DNA of 64,000 nt from Argentina anserina (taxonomy: Eukaryota > Streptophyta > Magnoliopsida > Rosales > Rosaceae), in the NCBI RefSeq assembly GCF_933775445.1, contig NC_065873.1, positions 23,498,001-23,562,000 of the forward strand. Reading direction: 5' to 3'. The translations under genes were made by a program, and so were the position numbers. Positions 36,982 through 49,106 of this stretch are shown in pieces. The first letter of the stretch is position 1. Every line of letters starts with the position of its first letter. Below the pieces are notes generated by a model, which did no database searches, was not told the origin of the DNA, and worked only from the letters and a program-made list of their open reading frames with translations.

Positions 36982-39237
36982 ATGGGAAAGCCAACTGGGA
37001 AGAAGAAGGACCATGAAGTGCAGAAGCCTGGGAGTAAGCAGGGGAAAACTGTGGATCGGAACTCGAAAGCGTTGGACGAAGACACTGCTATCTTCATCAA
37101 CATGTCCCAAGAGCTCAGAGAGGAAGGTCACAAGCTGTTCCAGAAGCGTGACAGTGAAGGGGCTATGTTGAAGTACGAGAAGGCGTTGAAACTGCTGCCG
37201 AAGAATCATATTGATGTTGCTCATTTACATAGTAACATGGCTGCGTGTTATATGCAAATGGGTCTTGGGGAGTATCCTCGAGCAATTAATGAATGCAATT
37301 TGGCGTTGGAGGTGTCACCGAAGTATAGTAAAGCGCTGTTGAGAAGGTCGAGGTGTTATGAGGCTTTGAATAGGTTGGATTTGGCATTGAGGGATGTTAA
37401 TACTGTTTTGAGTATGGAGCCGAATAATTTGAATGCATTGGAGATTTTGGAGAGTGTGAAGAAGGTGATGAGTGAAAAGGGGATTGTTGTTGATGAGAAA
37501 GAAATTGGTATTGCTAATGTACAGCAGACCGCCCCTGCTGCTCGTTTTCGTAAAGTGGTGAAGGAGAAGATAAAGAAGAAGAAGGGTAAGAGGGTTGGGG
37601 AGAAGACAGAGGACAAGGCTGTTGTGGAAGAAAATGTGAGAGCTGTCAAGGACAAAGAAGTGGTTACAAAGACTGTTGAGAAAGACAAACTGGTCCCAAA
37701 GCATGTTGAGGAAGAAAAACAAGTTGCGAATCATGTGGAAGAGAAGCATATTGAGAAAAAAAACGTAGTTACAAAAACGGTCAAGTTGGTATTCGGAGAG
37801 GATATAAGATGGGCTCAGTTACCAGTTAGCTGTAGCATGAGGCTGGTCAGGGAGATAGTTAGGGATCGATTTCCTGGCCTGAAGGGTGTCTTGGTGAAAT
37901 ATAGAGATCAAGAAGGTGATTTGGTTACAATTACAGCTACAAATGAGTTGAGGTTAGCCGAATCATCATGTGATACAAGGGGGTCGCTTAGATTTTATAT
38001 AACAGAAGTCAGTGCTGATCAAGAACCAATTTATGAGGGCTCAAGTGAAGAGGAAGTGTGTAAGGAAGATCTGACGCGCAGTAATGGTTTTGAGAATGGG
38101 GACGGCGGAAATCATACAGAAGTGGGAAAAGGGTCTACAACTTGTGTTGAGGACTGGATTATCCAGTTTGCAAGATTGTTCAAGAACCATGTTGGTTTTG
38201 ATTCTGATTCATACTTGGATCTTCACGAACTTGGGGTGAAGCTATACTCGGAGGCAATGGAAGACACTGTAACACTTGATGATGCTCAAGAACTTTTTGA
38301 TATTGCTGCAATTAAGTTCCAAGAGATGGCGGCTTTGGCATTGTTCAATTGGGGAAATGTCCACATGTCTAAAGCAAGGAAGTGGGCATCCTTGCCTGAA
38401 GATGCTTCAAGGGAAGCCGTTATTGAACATGTCAAGGCTGCATATGAATGGGCGCAGAAAGAATATAAGAAGGCAGAGAGTAGGTACGAAGAAGCTGTGA
38501 AAGTAAAGCCAGACTTCTATGAAGGTTATCTTGCACTTGGCCAACAACAGTTTGAACAGGCTAAGCTTTCTTGGTACTATGCGATTGGAAGCAAGATTGA
38601 GTTGCAAAATGAGCCTTCTTCAGAGGTGCTTCAGCTTTATAACAAGGCTGAGGACAGCATGGACAAGGGAATGCTATTGTGGGAAGAGATGGAAGAGCGG
38701 CAGCTAAATGGACTCTCCAAAGAAGATAAGTATAGAGCCCAATTGCAGAAAATGGGATTGGATGGTCTATTTGAGGAGATGTCTGCTGATGAAGCTGCTG
38801 AACAGGCTGCAAATATGAAGTCACAAATATACCTCCTATGGGGAACCTTGCTGTATGAGCGTTCTGTTGTGGAATATAAGCTAGAGCTACCAACTTGGGA
38901 GGAATGTTTAGAAGTTGCCATTGAGAAGTTTGAACTTTGTGGAGCCTCTCCAACAGATATAGCTGTGATGATAAAGAATCACTGTTCCAATGAAAATGCA
39001 GTGGAAGGTAAAGTACACAGGATCTCAGAAACTTTTTGAGGTTTTAAGATTTGAAACATATGATCAATTTGCATTAATTTAACTACAGGTATGGGGTTCA
39101 AAATTGATGAGATAATCCAGGCGTGGAATGAAATGTATGATGCTAAGAGGTGGCAGTTTGGTGTACCCTCTTTCCGCCTTGAACCATTGTTACGTCGACG
39201 TGTACCAAAACTTCATTCTATTTTGGAGCATGCTTGA
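36982..39237 (+). CDS. PHOX/CLMP1-type TPR and PB1 domain protein
   Basis: Two exons, 36982-39007 and 39089-39237, giving 724 residues. N-terminal TPR repeats at about residues 44-160 ([20 protein letters not shown]) fit HSP90/HSP70 carboxylate-clamp types. A Lys/Glu-rich linker with KKKKGKR near residue 198 follows, then a PB1 domain at about 266-342 ([15 protein letters not shown], ending LRFYITEV), and a long helical C-terminal half with more TPR-like repeats ([19 protein letters not shown]). This order defines the plant PHOX family (At2g25290, At4g32070, At1g62390/CLMP1). CLMP1 is needed for chloroplast separation; others are proposed myosin or chaperone partners. I chose the ATG at 36982, not the in-frame ATG at 36964, because MGKPTGKKK matches the family N-terminus. 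Position next to MICU suggests the PHOX1/PHOX4 type. Confidence 0.92.
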
Positions 39238-40011
39238 GTCTTTTTGTTTTTGTTAGTTGAGTGTTTTTTGGAGACTTTGACAGTTTGTATACATAGTTTG
39301 CAGGCTGCTTGGCTGCACAGGTAATTATCTCTGTAAATTTCAGAATTTTATAGGTTTACTTAATAATTCAAATGCTCTGGTTTATTAGAACAATATGATT
39401 CAAATGGAATAGTTGAATTTTAAGAGGCCTTTAGTGAATACATATTCAATCTAAACTCCAGCTTTTGTTGTTTGGCCTATTTATCTGTTGATTTAGCAGT
39501 CACCACAAATCGTTAAAATCTTAGATTTTGTTACAATCTTTAATCTTTCATGCTCAGTGCAAATTATATGTCAATGGACTGTTATGTGAGTGCAGGTATT
39601 TTGGTTTAACATAATCTCTGTTTCTTGGGTGATTGCAGGTATTCTGGTTTTCTCAATGTTCTCAATGGACTGTTGTGTCATGTGTCATGTGTGCATCTTC
39701 TTGTTTGCTTTGGGAGCAACAAAGCTTTGTGTATGTTTGAATTTGATTATTTTGGTGTGGGAGATTTGGCTTGCAGTCCCATGTCACTTGTTTTATATGT
39801 TGGAGATTCTTTAGAGAGAGATCATTCAGACTCACAGTTAAGGTATAGGGTATAGAAGTGTATTCGATTTGTTCATCCAAATTTCAAAGAATAAGTTGTG
39901 GCACCAATTACTCAGGTTGATTCTTGCCTACTTAGACCGGGTTTGTCATACTCGTAGATTTATATCTGTAAGTTGAAATGATTTAATGGGGTTGTACAAT
40001 AGCAGAGAATG
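39238..40011. other. 3' flank of the PHOX gene
   Basis: Probably contains the PHOX 3' untranslated region. A duplicated TGCAGGTATTYTGGTTT motif at about 39593 and 39637 looks like two alternative splice acceptors, hinting at a 3' leader-type intron. No other gene seen. Confidence 0.4.
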
Positions 40012-40552
40012 CTACTTTTCCTTTTGAAGACGCACAATGAAAGTTGTGACAATATTTGACTCAGCACTAGAGGTTGGCCTTGGCTCCAATACAAGGAGTT
40101 TCTTGATATACTTAACCTCAAACGACTCAAACGTCCAGCCAGAGCTCGAGCTGCTATGTGGTGATGGTATCGTTCTGATTTGAGGATTTGCGATTGGATT
40201 CACTAGCTCAAGAGGAAAATAACGAGAACCTTCAGTCAGCAACCAGCGATCGGAAGACGTAGTTGCAACTTTATACTCTTCTGGTAATACATTGTTGAAG
40301 TTGTAGACCCTTTTATCTGAGAGACAATGGAACCTGTATTTCCAGAAGAATTTTCCATAAGTACGGTGACCAAGCATCAGCCATGGCTCCGGCAAAGGAG
40401 GACTAGAGATCACAACAGAGAGCCACGACTTGGATACTGAAGCAAAAAGAATTCGATTATTAGGGGCCAAACGTTTGTAGATCTCTTCCAAGAGTTCTGG
40501 TGGCAGGACGTACAAACTCCTTTGGGGAGTCTTTGTTATGCATTTTGTGAGT
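40012..40552 (-). pseudogene. F-box/DUF295 gene fragment, copy A
   Basis: A minus-strand frame of 167 codons holds an F-box (LPPELLEEIYKRLAPNNRIL) and the first part of a DUF295 region, then stops at 40012, half the length of copy C. The frame has no ATG: upstream it runs from TTG (40515) back to a stop, and the nearest ATG at about 40540 is in another frame. The copy thus lacks both a start and its second half. The family are SKIP23-like F-box proteins, putative substrate receptors of SCF ubiquitin ligases. Confidence 0.75.
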
Positions 40553-41914
40553 AACTATGGGTAAAAGATTGATCATATATCTAGAAAACAAGAACAATTC
40601 GAGAGAGACCATCAGCTTTTATAGGTTATCAAACAAGAAATCCAAAAACCTTGGTTAAGAGGGAAGCTAATCCAAAACCAAATATAAATCCCTACATTGT
40701 GGATAGACTACTCTAGAAAGGGAGAATATGAAGTCCTAATCACAGTAGGAAACATTTTGTCCCAAAAATTAATTTGGGAGAAGGTGATATGGATAGTGGT
40801 AAATATTCACGACCTAGAAAGTACTTGATCGCAAGACGACCCCCAGTAAAACAAACGAAGATATTCTTGATGTTGACAACAACAAAACAGAAAGATCATC
40901 ACTATATTGTACACCTTACTAATCCTACGATTACAGTGAGGGATCATTCTACCCTTATCTAGATCAACAATCATATCCTTATTCGGTGGAACAAACCAAG
41001 TGGGTCCTCGCCAGAAGCATCTTGGGGGTCGAATGGAGATTTGTTTGACGGTTTCATATTTCAGTGAATAAACACCAAATCTCGGATTATCTCCAGGGAC
41101 AGTGAAGTATATATGATTCTCTTCAAATTGTGAAAACTTTCCAACTGGTAAGGAAGTACATCCATCACTACACCAAAAGAATGCTTGATCACCTAAGCTT
41201 CGCAACTTGACAGTGCGCAAGGGCGTATCCTCATTTATATGTAGTTTAAAGACCTCAAATCCAAGTGTAGGGTGCTTGAATAATCTCTTTACAAGCAATA
41301 TGTCTCCATGAGACTCCCACTAAGCTGAACTCTTCTCGACTCCGTGGAAACTTCTTGGTATCTGTGCCTCTAACAACATAACAGCTCCCTGAAAGAGTCT
41401 TCAATTGTTCATCTAAGCCAAAAGCAACAAGATGTGTTGTTGAGCCACTACTCTCCAAGGAATATAATTTTTATTGTTAATTACGGTATCATCGGAGGAC
41501 TTTCTATAATAATGCCATGGCCGATCAGTGTCACACGTAATTGAGACGATTTGGTTCCTCTCAGAAAGTATTATTACACCAGTTGGTGTTAAACAACGAC
41601 AAGCGTGGCCCATAGACTAGGGGTGGCACTTAAGACCGAGAAACCGGAAAAAAACCGAACCGAAAAAACCGGACCGAAACCGAAAAAAAACCGAACCGAA
41701 CACAAACCGAAACCGAAATTTAAAAAACCGAACCGAACTGAAATAATCGGTTTGGTTTCCGGTTTGGGCACATAAGAAACCAAACTGAACCGAAAAACCG
41801 ACTATTCATAAAGTAATGTCGTTTTACGTTTATATTACCTAATATTTGATTTGATTAATGTGATTTTAGGTTTATATTATATATAATTATATGTTTCTCT
41901 TTTGTAGTGTTATA

Positions 41915-41998
41915 TATGTATATATATATATATATATAATCATCTATGTTTATATGTATGCCCATATATGTATGTTTCAAATAAGTTTGCTAAAAAAA

Positions 41999-42049
<51 letters not shown>

Positions 42050-42050
42050 A
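41915..42050. repeat. TA and CA microsatellites
   Basis: Runs of TATATA at about 41917-41938 and of ACACAC then ATATAT at 41999-42048 inside the hAT-like element. Confidence 0.85.
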
Positions 42051-42112
42051 GCGGATGTGTAATTACTAAATCCGCCTCAATATGAAGCAACTATATGAAG
42101 GAACTTCTCGGG

Positions 42113-42497
42113 ATCGATCGACACCAGTCGATATGATTGATATATATATAGTGACCCTGTAAAAAATTCATCCAATTCGAACCTCGTTTAACCGTCGGAA
42201 TTTCCGGTAAACCGAGAACAATACTAATATGTCATAAGGGAAGACCAATTACCAAAATACGAACACCAAAAGTCGTTTGCATATCTGAAATCACCTAATT
42301 TTTGTCACCAATTGTGTGTGGTCGCACCAAAGAAACCTATTTGGAAAAGCCCCGGTCAATGAGGATTTTAATATGTCAAAACGCCTCTTTTTTAGTTGAC
42401 CGTTGGTACGAACGGTCAAATTATGTTCAAAACAGACGAAATTTTTACAGGTTCCCTAAATATATATACCGATCACATCTACTGGTGTCGATCGACC
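42113..42497. mobile_element. palindromic MITE, copy 1
   Basis: Starts ATCGATCGACACCAGTCGAT and ends with the inverse, GGTGTCGATCGACC. The inverted arms continue inwards through TATATATA, then TTCATCCAATTCGAACCTCG. About 385 bp, no coding capacity. A second copy lies at 42616 and a partial one at 12214. Confidence 0.75.
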
Positions 42498-42615
42498 ATA
42501 TTTCGAACTGGAGTTGTCGATCGCCGAAGTGTCCACTAATGTATCATAATCTTTATATTAGGGTTAAAATAAAACTATCACATTATGAAGCGACTATATG
42601 AATGAAACTTCTCAG

Positions 42616-42999
42616 AATTGATCGACACCATCCGATGTGATCAGTATATATATTTAGTGATCATTTTAAAATTTCATCCAATTTGGATCTCGTTTAACCG
42701 TCGGAATTTCCAGTAAACCAAAAACACTAATATACCATAAGGGAGGACCCATTACTAAGATGCGAATGAGAAAAGTTGTTTACATATTTGAAATCACATA
42801 ATTTTTGTCATCAATCGTGCGTAGTCGCAACAAGGAAACTCATTTGGCAAAGCCCCGGTCAATGAGGTTTTATTATGTGAAAACGCATCTTTTTTGTTAA
42901 CCGTTGGTACGGACGGTCAAACCATATTTAAAATGGATGAAATTTTTACATGGTTCCTAAATATATATATCGATCACATCTATTGGTGTCGATCGACAA
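42616..42999. mobile_element. palindromic MITE, copy 2
   Basis: Same family and orientation as 42113-42497, 119 bp after it. Starts ATTGATCGACACCATCCGAT and ends ATTGGTGTCGATCGAC. Both copies are preceded by TATGAAGCRACTATATGAA, so the pair may have arisen by tandem duplication rather than two insertions. Confidence 0.75.
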
Positions 43000-44216
43000 T
43001 ATTTTGAAACTAGAATTTAAAAAAAAAACCGAAAAAAACCGAACCGAACCGTTCGGTTTTCAGTTTGACCTATCGGAGAACCGCGAACTAAACTGAACTG
43101 AACCGAAGTTCAATTTCAGTTCGGTTTCCGGTTTGAGCCCAAAACTGAACCGTTTGAACCGAATGCCACATCTACCATGGACCAACTGTACCGATATTGT
43201 CCTAACTTAGCCACCTCACATGTGTTGACTTTTAATCACAAAAGGTCTCGGTACAATTGGTTATTATCCACCCACTTATAATCTCTATTTTATTTGTCAC
43301 TTTTTAAATGTGGGATCTCTTCTCTCCAACACGCACTTTCACGTGCAACCTAATTTTTATGTCTGCACGTGACAGATTAACATCCCACACATTGGGACGA
43401 AATAAACCAAGATCCAGTAACCAACGACACTTGGTGACCATCCAATCGGAAAACCCTCCGATGACATGATAATGACACCCATCATGGGCCCATGACAAAT
43501 TGGCACCCAACTCGAGCCCACGAAAGATTGGAGGCGCGACTGGAGAGTGACCTGCTCTGATACCATGTTAAACAGCGACAAGTGTGGCTCATGGACCAAC
43601 TGTACCGATATTGTCCCAACTTAGCCACCTCACAGGTGTTGGGTTTTAATCACAAAAGGCCTCGGTATAATTGGTTATTATTCACCAACTTATAATCTAT
43701 ATTTTATTTGTCATTTCTTAGATGTGAGATCTCTACTCTCCAACAGCTGGGACATCACTTTTGGCTGTTGAGCTAATTTCCTTGACTACTACAAGGAGTT
43801 TCTTAACGTCTTCAATTGTTGCATAATCTAATGGTGGTAACTTAATTTCAGCATTCAGAGTTGGATTCACAAGGATGGTTGGCTTTTTCCCTGCAATTCC
43901 TTGAGGATTAGGACGTTCAGTGAGCACCCACCATTGGATGTCCCTAGTATGCTACAATCTTGTGGTATTACACTGTCAAACTTGTAATACCTTTTCTCTG
44001 ACAGGCACAAAAACTCAATACCTCAGGCAGAAGAGGAGGCTGAGGCTTTGTGGAGGCGATAGAGAGACATGCCTTGCAAATTGAAGCAAAACGCATTCGA
44101 TCAGATATGAGCAATCGCTTATAGATTTCCTCCCACAGTTCTAGTGGTAAAACTGAACAGTTGCAGCCACGGTCACGCTTCAGTTCTCTCATATCCTCTG
44201 AACTCTCTTTAACCAC

Positions 44217-44544
44217 TTTTGGTGTTTTGAGAATAAACCTCGGACTATATCTGTGTGCTTATATAGGCTCTTCGGATATGAAGTCCTAATAGCCATAGGA
44301 AACAATTTTAGTCAAAGTTAATTATAATAAGGGAAAGGGTTCCAATTAGGCAATTATGACAACATCAATAGTCTAGTGATTCTTGTGCTCCCATCACTGA
44401 ATGAATACATGTCCGGCAGTTATGTCTAAATGTAAGAGTAGCAGTTCAGAAAAATTATTGAATACTAATATTTTCAGCCATATCATCCATAATCAGATTG
44501 ATTACTCATTGCAATTTTAATCTATCTATATTAACAATGGTATC
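44217..44544. other. spacer between F-box copies B and C
   Basis: Upstream region of copy B and the 3' flank of the original copy C. A TATATAGG-like motif read on the minus strand near 44262 is a possible copy B TATA box. No gene. Confidence 0.4.
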
Positions 44545-44597
44545 CTAAATTGTAGGGACAAACCAGAATGATTCTGTTAAAGTTGAAAGTTGTCTTG
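44545..44597 (-). pseudogene. displaced 3' end of F-box copy C
   Basis: Reading on from copy C across the copia element, counting one GTAGG duplication only, gives about 16 further codons (ending SFWFVPTI) and a TAG stop at 44547-44545. FWFVP matches WFVPP in copy B. These codons were cut off from copy C by the insertion. Confidence 0.75.
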
Positions 44598-44602
44598 GTA
44601 GG

Positions 44603-44769
44603 AGTAGAATATGCTACAATCTTATATATTGAATTGAGTACTTACAAGGTATTTATAACATTCTAAGCTATCAATTATCAAGTATGAACACAAAGATTGA
44701 TTTGTCAATTTATACGGCTAGGGATTTGGTTGGTGAGATTGTGTTGTTGTATGTTGACTCATGCTAACA
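44603..44769 (-). repeat. 3' LTR of the copia element
   Basis: 167 bp, begins TGTTAGCATGAG on the minus strand and ends ATTCTACT rather than the usual CA. A polypurine tract (TTGAGGGGGAG on the minus strand, 44780-44770) adjoins it. Confidence 0.92.
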
Positions 44770-44845
44770 CTCCCCCTCAAGTTGGTGCATACACATCGAC
44801 CATGCCCAACTTGCTAAGTGAGTCATAAAAAGCCTTTTTAGACAC

Positions 44846-47800
44846 TCATTTTGTGAGTATATCTGCAAGTTGATCTTCTGAAGGAACAAAAGGAAAGCTA
44901 ATGGTCTCAGCATCTAGCTTCTCCTTTATAAAGTGACGATCAACCTCCACATGCTTTGTACGATCATGTTGTACAGGATTCTGTGAAATATCAATAGCTG
45001 CCTTGTTGTCACAGTACAGCTGCATAGCACACTTAGGCTTAACACCCAAATCTTGTAGCAAATTTCTAAGCCATAACAACTCGCACACTCCCTGAGCCAT
45101 ACCTCTGTATTCTGCTTCAGCACTTGATCGAGCTACCACCTTTTGTTTCTTACTCTTCCAAGTAACAAGATTACCCCCAACAAAGGTAAAATACCCTGAT
45201 GTGGATCTCCGATCTGTAATATTTCCAGCCCAGTCTGCATCTGTGAAACCACAAACCTCAATGATATTGTTGTGTTTAGAAAACATCACTCCTCTCCCTG
45301 GAGCTGACTTCAAGTACCTCAAAATCCTCACAACAACATCCATGTGATCCATACTGGGATTATGCATGAACTGACTCACTACACTTACTGCATATGCAAG
45401 ATCTGGTCTGGTATGTGATAAATAAATCAGGCGTTCAACTATCCTCTGATAACGAGTCTTGTCAGTAGGCACCTGATCTGGGTACTCTGCTAACCGATGG
45501 TTCTGCTCAATAGGAGTATCAATTGGAGTGCAATCCAACATACCTGTCTCTGTTAGTAGATCAAGGATGTACTTTCTCTGACATAGATAGATACCATCAC
45601 TTCCCCGGGCTACCTCAATGCCCAAGAAGTACTTGAGTGTTCCTAAGTCTTTCATCTCAAACTCTGTAGCTAGTTGCTTCTGTAAACTATCCATCTCAAT
45701 AGTATCATTACCAGTAACTACCATATCGTCAACATATATAATTAGGGCTGTTACCTTCCCTTGTTGGTGTTTGAGAAATAATGTGTGGTCTGAATTACTC
45801 TGCTTGTAGCCAATTTTCTTCATGAATTGTGAAAATCTTCCAAACCAAGCACGAGGAGACTGTTTAAGACCATACAAAGACTTTCTTAATCTGCATACAA
45901 AGTTATCTGGAGAAGCTGCCACATATCCAGGAGGAAGATCCATATACACTTCTTCTGTAAGTTCTCCATGAAGGAATGCATTCTTAACATCAAATTGTCT
46001 AAGTGACCAGTTTAAAGTAGCAGCAAAAGAGAGCAATACCCGAATAGTGTTCATCTTTGCAACAGGTGCAAATGTCTCATCATAGTCTATGCCATATGTT
46101 TGGGTGAACCCTTTTGCTACTAGGCGTGCTTTATACCGGCTTACTGACCCATCTGGATTATGTTTTACTGTAAACACCCAACGACATCCCACTGCCTTCT
46201 TGCCATGTGGTGGAGCTACAAGCTCCCAAGTGTTGTTCTTCTGTAATGCTTCCATCTCTTCTTCCATCGCTTTTCTCCATTTTGGATCTCCCAATGCATC
46301 CTGCACTTTGTTAGGTATTGATACAGCAGAAATTTGATTCACAAATGATTCATATGACTTAGACAATCTTTTGGTAGACATAAAATTTGCCACAGGATAC
46401 TTAGCTTTAGCCTGAAGGGTAGGTTCATATGTTTTTGTTGGCTGACCTCGAGTAGACCTATTTGGCAAGACATATTGTCTACTATTAGCTTCACTAGTAT
46501 TAGCCCCAATAGAATTACTAACCTCAGATGAGTGATCTTCTGTACCAGGGGAACGTTGGTCAGGGGTATAAACAACAGTAGGGGAGGCAGGAGGGGCAGT
46601 TGTACTCTCAGCTTCTGGTACCTGAATCTCTGGAGTGACTATACCAGAATCATCAGTAATCTCAACCGAACTTGTCACCATATCTCCTGGCTGACTTGTC
46701 TCCCCCTTTCCATGATACAGCTCTTCAAAATATGAAATCTCCCCTGAAGGGTAGTATCAGAAGACGTGAAATAGCTCATGTCCTCAAAGAAAGTAACATC
46801 CATAGTGACATAATACTTTCTGGTAGGTGGATGATAGCACCTGTACCCTTTCTGATGCCCTCCGTATCCAACAAACACACATTTAACCGCTCGGGCATCC
46901 AACTTAGACCTCTGATGTTTTGGAAGATGGACAAAAACAACACAACCAAAAACACGGGCGGGAAGATTATGAAAAGAGGGTAAGGAAACATGGGATGCAA
47001 GCACCTCATATGGAACTTTGCCTTCAAGGACACGAGATGGAAGACGATTAATGAGGTGAGTAGAAGTTATGACAGCATCACCCCAAAGGTATTTAGGCAT
47101 ATGGGCACTAAAGAGAATACACCGAGCCATTTCAAGTAAATGACGATTTTTTCTTTCGGAAACTCCATTCTGCTCAGGTGTGTAAGGACACGTTGTTTGA
47201 TGAACAATGCCATGTGCGTTAAAGAACTCCTGAAAGACACGATTCACATATTCCCCCCATTATCAGAACGAAAATTTTTTATTGTGGCATTATATTGTGT
47301 TTGGACAGTGGTATAGAAGGCTTGAAAAGCCGAAAAAACCTCATTTTTGGTTTTCAGAAGGACAATCCATGAAAGACGTGTGCAATCATCAATAAATGAC
47401 ACATAATACTGCATTCCCGAAATAGTAGACTCTTTGGAGGGTCCCCAAACATCAGAATGAATTAATTCAAAAGGAATGATACTTTTATTAGAAGTACTAG
47501 GGGAATAGGTAGACCGATGACTCTTGCCTAAAACACATGTTTCACAACGAAAAACTGACTCATCCACACCAATAAACAAAGTAGGCATGGATTTTTTCAT
47601 TATACTAAATGAAGGATGCCCCAAGCGACGATGCCATAACCAAACTTCACTTAGCTTATCAGAAGTGGAGAGTAAAGCGATCCGGGACTATGCCCCTGGT
47701 TTTTCTCCCGCATATGTCTGATCCAGATGAAACAACCTGCCCCGTAGATACCCCCGACCAATTAACTCCCCGGTGAGAAAATCCTGAAATATCACATACA

Positions 47801-49106
47801 TGGGAAAAAATGTCACAGAGCACTTAGCTTCAGTGTTTAATTGTGGGACCGATATCAAATGATGAGATAAAGCAGGTACATATAACACATTGTGAAGCTC
47901 TATTGTGGGAGTAATACGAACTGACCCTTTACCTAATACGGGGAATGCCTCACCATTAGCATTAGTAACATATGGTACTGGTGGAGGAGATAATATAGTA
48001 AAATAAGATTTGTCATAAGTCATATGATCGGATGCACCAGAATCAATAATCCATGTATCAAAACTACCAAAGTGAGAAATATGTAAAGTTATACCAATCT
48101 TACCACGACCAGCTATTGATGCTGTGGGTGTTACTCCTCCTGCTATATGATGATCGTGTCCAACTACACCATAAATATCTGGTTCCTGGATCAGTTGAAT
48201 AGCTGCTTTTGCTTTAGGACGATAATTAGGCCTTTGGGGCCTAAGGTGTGGATACAACTTCCAACAGGTTGCACGAGCATGGTTGGTATCTTGACAATAA
48301 GAGCAAGGAGGGCGGGGCTGATTCCCGAAGCCTGGTGGTGGTCCTCGGTGATGAAGTGAGGATGAAATGGCCTGCTGAATGGGCGGTGCTGAAGATCGAG
48401 CACGGATAGTAAGGCTGGAAACTTCAACTTGTGTGTGATGAAGGCTGTTCTGCTGAGATTCATCCTTACGGATATATGTGAAAGCTGCAGTTAAGCTAGG
48501 TGGCTCGGTCTGGCGGAGCAATTCCCCTTTCGCATTGTTATGTTTAGTATCAAGACCTTTCAGAAAATGGTGAACTCGCTCAAGCTCCTTCTCACGTTGG
48601 TACCAAATAATATCCTCCTGATGTTTGATCATGCAAGGACGTTTCACATCAATCTCAGCCCAAATATTTCTTAGTTTGGTGAAATATTGCGCCACCGGTT
48701 GCCCATCTTGTTGCATCGCCAAAGCGGTGCACATTAACTCATGAACCTGTATGAAATCAGAGTCACTAGTATATAAGCCTTCAAGTGTGAGCCATATTGC
48801 CTGCGCAGTGTCACATGCCTCCACCAAATCAATTATTTCTTCATTCATAGCTTTCCACAAGACGGACATCACAAGGCCATCATTGTCGTCCCATTTAGTG
48901 TAGGCAATAATATCATCTGCACTAGGAGCCTTAGTTATTCCGGTTACATGCCCCATCTTGTGCATGCCTCGAAGGTGAGCCGTCATAAGTCGCTTCCATT
49001 TGCGGTAATTGGTCCCATTGAGTTTAGTTCCCCCAAATGACCCACTATCAGAACTCTTGACAGATACCTCAAATTTCGGAACATCAGCTTCGTCTCCAGA
49101 ACCCAT
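44846..49106 (-). pseudogene. gag-pol of the copia element
   Basis: Starts at 49106 (MGSGDEADVPKFEVSVKSS). Gag follows, with a CCHC knuckle CSYCQDTNHARATC (about 48310-48270) and protease WIIDSGASDHMT. Integrase (HSDVWGPS, DDCTRLSW, SDNGG, EQNGVSERKN), reverse transcriptase with IYVDDMVV, and RNase H ending LADILTK at 44846 come next. Three lesions are visible: an in-frame TAG at 47690-47688, and two losses of one base in G runs, at 47258-47253 and 46744-46741. The rest is intact. An element this young with three breaks may have been mobilised in trans, or the G-run losses may be sequencing errors. Confidence 0.93.

Larger units (their letters stand above)
41618..43174. mobile_element. hAT-like non-autonomous element
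   Basis: Inserted in the left TRIM repeat. The ends TAGGGGTGGCA (left) and the inverse TAGATGTGGCA (right) resemble hAT termini. The 8-bp flanks CCATAGAC (41610-41617) and CCATGGAC (43175-43182) are an 8-bp target duplication with one mismatch, as for hAT elements. Subterminal regions are made of AACCGAACCGAAA words in opposite orientation. The interior holds two palindromic MITEs and no transposase. Confidence 0.82.
41587..43745 (-). mobile_element. TRIM retrotransposon (miniature LTR element)
   Basis: Two 180-bp terminal repeats, 43566-43745 and 41587-43331 (the latter split by a hAT-like element), both TGTTAAACA..CCAACA read on the plus strand. The internal domain is only 234 bp (43332-43565). 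A primer binding site TGGTATCAGAGC, complementary to initiator tRNA-Met, adjoins the right repeat at 43565-43554, so the element reads on the minus strand. Flanks GTTGG (41582-41586) and GCTGG (43746-43750) are a 5-bp target duplication with one mismatch. The repeats differ at roughly one position in nine, so it is old. No coding capacity. Confidence 0.88.
40807..44216 (-). pseudogene. F-box/DUF295 gene, copy B, split by transposons
   Basis: The 5' part lies at 44216-43746 (start MVKESSEDMRELKRD, F-box VLPLELWEEIYKRLLI) and the 3' part at 41586-40807 (VKRLFKHPTLGFEVFKLH, then SLGDQAFFWCSDG and WFVPPNK). A TRIM retrotransposon sits between them and its 5-bp target duplication lies in the middle of a codon pair. 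Apart from the insertion the gene has a deletion of about 20 codons after the F-box relative to copy C and at least two frameshifts (near 43930 and near 41320). Not functional. Flanked by copy A and copy C in the same orientation. Confidence 0.82.
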
